This document shows, piece by piece, positions 5,649-6,684 of a stretch of DNA of 6,684 nucleotides. How positions within the stretch are numbered: position 1 is the first letter of the stretch; every line of letters starts with the position of its first letter. The notes beneath the pieces are model-generated. The model was not told where the DNA came from, did not search any database, and saw nothing but the letters and a program-made list of their open reading frames with translations. The position numbers and the translations under genes are program-made. This DNA comes from Pseudomonas sp. (GTDB taxonomy: Bacteria > Pseudomonadota > Gammaproteobacteria > Pseudomonadales > Pseudomonadaceae). The stretch is taken from contig DPSI01000196.1 of the NCBI GenBank assembly GCA_003527165.1, positions 1-6,684 on the forward strand, written 5' to 3'.

Positions 5649-6415
5649 TTCTGAAAGGCAAAACCGCCCTCGTCACCGGTTCGACCAGCGGCATCGGCCT
5701 AGGTATAGCCTGCAAGCTGGCAGAGGCGGGCGCGAATGTGATGCTCAACGGCTTCGGCGAAGTGGATCCCGCGATTGCTCGGGTGTCTGCGTATGGTACC
5801 CGCGTGCTGCATCATCCCGCTGATGTGTCCGATGCCGAGCAGATCGGTCAGTTGATCAGCCAGACCGAGCGCGACTTCGGCTCCCTCGATGTGTTGGTCA
5901 ACAACGCCGGTATTCAGCATGTGGCCTCGGTCGAAGATTTTCCGGTGGAGCGGTGGAACAGCATCATCGCGATCAATCTGTCCTCGGTATTTCATACCAT
6001 GCGGCTGGCACTGCCGGGCATGCGCGAGCGCAATTGGGGGCGGATCATCAATATATCTTCGGTCCACGGCCTGGTGGCCTCGACGCAGAAGGCAGCGTAC
6101 GTGGCGGCCAAGCATGGTGTGATCGGCCTGACCAAGACCGTCGCGCTGGAAACCGCAACCACCGGTATCACCTGCAACGCGCTCTGCCCGGGGTGGGTAT
6201 TGACGCCACTGGTCCAGCAGCAGATCGACAGCAAGGCTCAAGTCCATGGAGACCCCAACCGAGCGACTCGTGAGCTGCTGATGGAAAAACAGCCCTCGCT
6301 GGATTTCGTTACACCTGAAGAACTGGGCGATCTGGCGCTGTTTCTCTGTAGCGATGCAGCCAGGCAGGTGCGCGGCGCGGCCTGGAACGTGGATGGCGGT
6401 TGGTTGGCGCAATAG
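5645..6415 (+). CDS. hbdH: D-3-hydroxybutyrate dehydrogenase
   Basis: This is an NAD-dependent classical short-chain dehydrogenase that oxidises (R)-3-hydroxybutyrate to acetoacetate, used when cells consume 3-hydroxybutyrate or polyhydroxybutyrate. The cofactor motif TGSTSGIG is at residues 11-18 and NNAG at 86-89. The catalytic set is Asn111, Ser139, Tyr152 and Lys156. The substrate-holding residues known from the Pseudomonas fragi enzyme (Gln94, His144, Lys152, Gln196) appear here as Gln91, His141, Lys149 and Gln193, a constant shift of three, which makes the specific assignment strong rather than a generic SDR. The length, 256 residues, is normal. The ATG follows GGAG with a good gap (CATCGGAGACAGCC). 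It is the last gene before a convergent tRNA and probably transcribed from the sigma-54 promoter about 260 bases upstream. No transporter or regulator gene accompanies it in the window. Confidence 0.96.
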   Translation: MILKGKTALVTGSTSGIGLGIACKLAEAGANVMLNGFGEVDPAIARVSAYGTRVLHHPADVSDAEQIGQLISQTERDFGSLDVLVNNAGIQHVASVEDFPVERWNSIIAINLSSVFHTMRLALPGMRERNWGRIINISSVHGLVASTQKAAYVAAKHGVIGLTKTVALETATTGITCNALCPGWVLTPLVQQQIDSKAQVHGDPNRATRELLMEKQPSLDFVTPEELGDLALFLCSDAARQVRGAAWNVDGGWLAQ

Positions 6416-6429
6416 TTATCACCGGAGCG

Positions 6430-6451
6430 CCATCCAGAGCGAAATGGATGG
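6430..6451 (+). terminator. Weak stem-loop after hbdH
   Basis: CCATCCA and TGGATGG form seven perfect pairs around an 8-base loop, starting 14 bases after the hbdH stop. Only GTCTGTT follows, so it is a poor intrinsic terminator. A second longer-range stem (GCCCGC 6462-6467 with GCGGGC 6490-6495, then GCTCTTTG) could help. The rest of 6416-6605 shows no gene. Confidence 0.35.
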
Positions 6452-6591
6452 GTCTGTTCATGCCCGCGCTTCCTGCATGGGTACGCCAAGCGGGCGCTCT
6501 TTGCCCTGGATGCGGGAGCGTACGGCGCTGGTTCGCACGCAGAAGCGTCGGAACCATCTGCTGGCAACCGAGGGTGATGTTGGGTGCGCTG

Positions 6592-6596
6592 AAAAA
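6592..6596 (-). terminator. T-run after tRNA-Leu
   Basis: On the minus strand TTTTT begins ten bases after the CCA end, preceded by the short self-complementary CACGTG. This is the probable 3' end signal of the tRNA transcript, though the stem is weak. Confidence 0.4.
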
Positions 6597-6605
6597 TCCA
6601 CGTGA

Positions 6606-6684
6606 TGGTGCGGACGGAGAGACTCGAACTCTTACACCTTGCGGCGCTGGAACCTAAATCCAGTGCGTCTACCAATTTCGCCAC
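6606..6684 (-). tRNA. tRNA-Leu (anticodon UAG), 5' end cut by window edge
   Basis: Read on the minus strand from the window edge, the sequence begins at tRNA position 7 (GTGGCGAAATTGGTAGACGC). The anticodon stem CTGGA/TCCAG encloses loop TTTAGGT, so the anticodon is UAG (6654-6656). A long class II variable arm (CGCCGCAAGGTGT) and a T loop TTCGAGT follow. The 3' acceptor strand CGTCCGC is followed by A and an encoded CCA (6606-6608). It closely resembles E. coli tRNA-Leu(UAG), which is 85 bases; 79 are seen here, so six bases of the 5' acceptor strand lie outside. The T stem AAGAG/CTCTC has an A-C mismatch at its outer pair. It reads CUA and other CUN leucine codons. Confidence 0.95.

Noticed and set aside
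5699..6412. 237-codon minus-strand frame opposite hbdH
   Set aside because: It is an antisense shadow; HbdH active-site residues are all present on the plus strand.
6238..6684. 148-codon minus-strand frame beginning MAKLVDALDLGSS, and the plus-strand frame ending GETRTLTPCGAGT
   Set aside because: Both are translations of the tRNA-Leu gene, a common annotation artefact.
6416..6684. Integration site or genomic island boundary at the tRNA-Leu
   Set aside because: No copy of the tRNA 3' end and no integrase or mobile gene is seen in the window.
1..6684. CRISPR array, insertion sequence, phage genes, toxin-antitoxin or defence system
   Set aside because: No spaced repeats, transposase, integrase or defence domains were found; the only tandem repeat is inside the KGG coding sequence.

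Overview
The window reads as chromosomal DNA from a GC-rich gammaproteobacterium, most likely Pseudomonas or the related Stutzerimonas. The evidence is the codon use, the type of phosphoglucomutase and 3-hydroxybutyrate dehydrogenase, an RpoN-type promoter ahead of the dehydrogenase, a KGG/DUF2795 stress gene pair, and a CCA-encoding tRNA-Leu(UAG). The genus is inferred; no species can be assigned from this sequence alone.

Layout, left to right. (1) Bases 1-884 hold the C-terminal part of an acyl-CoA synthetase of the ANL (AMP-binding) superfamily, cut by the window edge. (2) After a 265-base gap, 1150-1938 encodes a 262-residue alpha/beta hydrolase with an intact catalytic triad. (3) Bases 1939-2402 hold no recognisable gene, only two short palindromes. 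(4) Bases 2403-4067 encode a full-length alpha-D-glucose phosphate-specific phosphoglucomutase (pgm). (5) Bases 4068-4307 separate convergent genes and carry a strong 11-bp-stem terminator. (6) On the minus strand, a KGG-repeat stress protein (4591-4935) is followed by a small DUF2795 protein (4308-4517). This pair has one terminator-like hairpin in its leader and another between the two genes. (7) Bases 4936-5644 are mostly regulatory: a 7-bp-arm palindrome, a sigma-54 -24/-12 promoter, and a long leader with a small ORF that overlaps the next start codon. (8) Bases 5645-6415 encode D-3-hydroxybutyrate dehydrogenase (hbdH), with every expected catalytic and substrate residue present. (9) A minus-strand tRNA-Leu(UAG) runs off the right edge.

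How the genes work together. hbdH oxidises (R)-3-hydroxybutyrate, the monomer of polyhydroxybutyrate, to acetoacetate. The acyl-CoA synthetase at the left activates some carboxylic acid and could in principle serve the same ketone-body or short-chain acid metabolism, but its substrate is not visible here and about 4.7 kb lie between the two. pgm belongs to glycogen, trehalose and exopolysaccharide metabolism. The KGG/DUF2795 pair looks like a small stress-response operon. I see no phage, insertion sequence, CRISPR array or toxin-antitoxin system. The most interesting material is regulatory: the sigma-54 promoter and long leader of hbdH, and the two hairpins of the KGG/DUF2795 operon.
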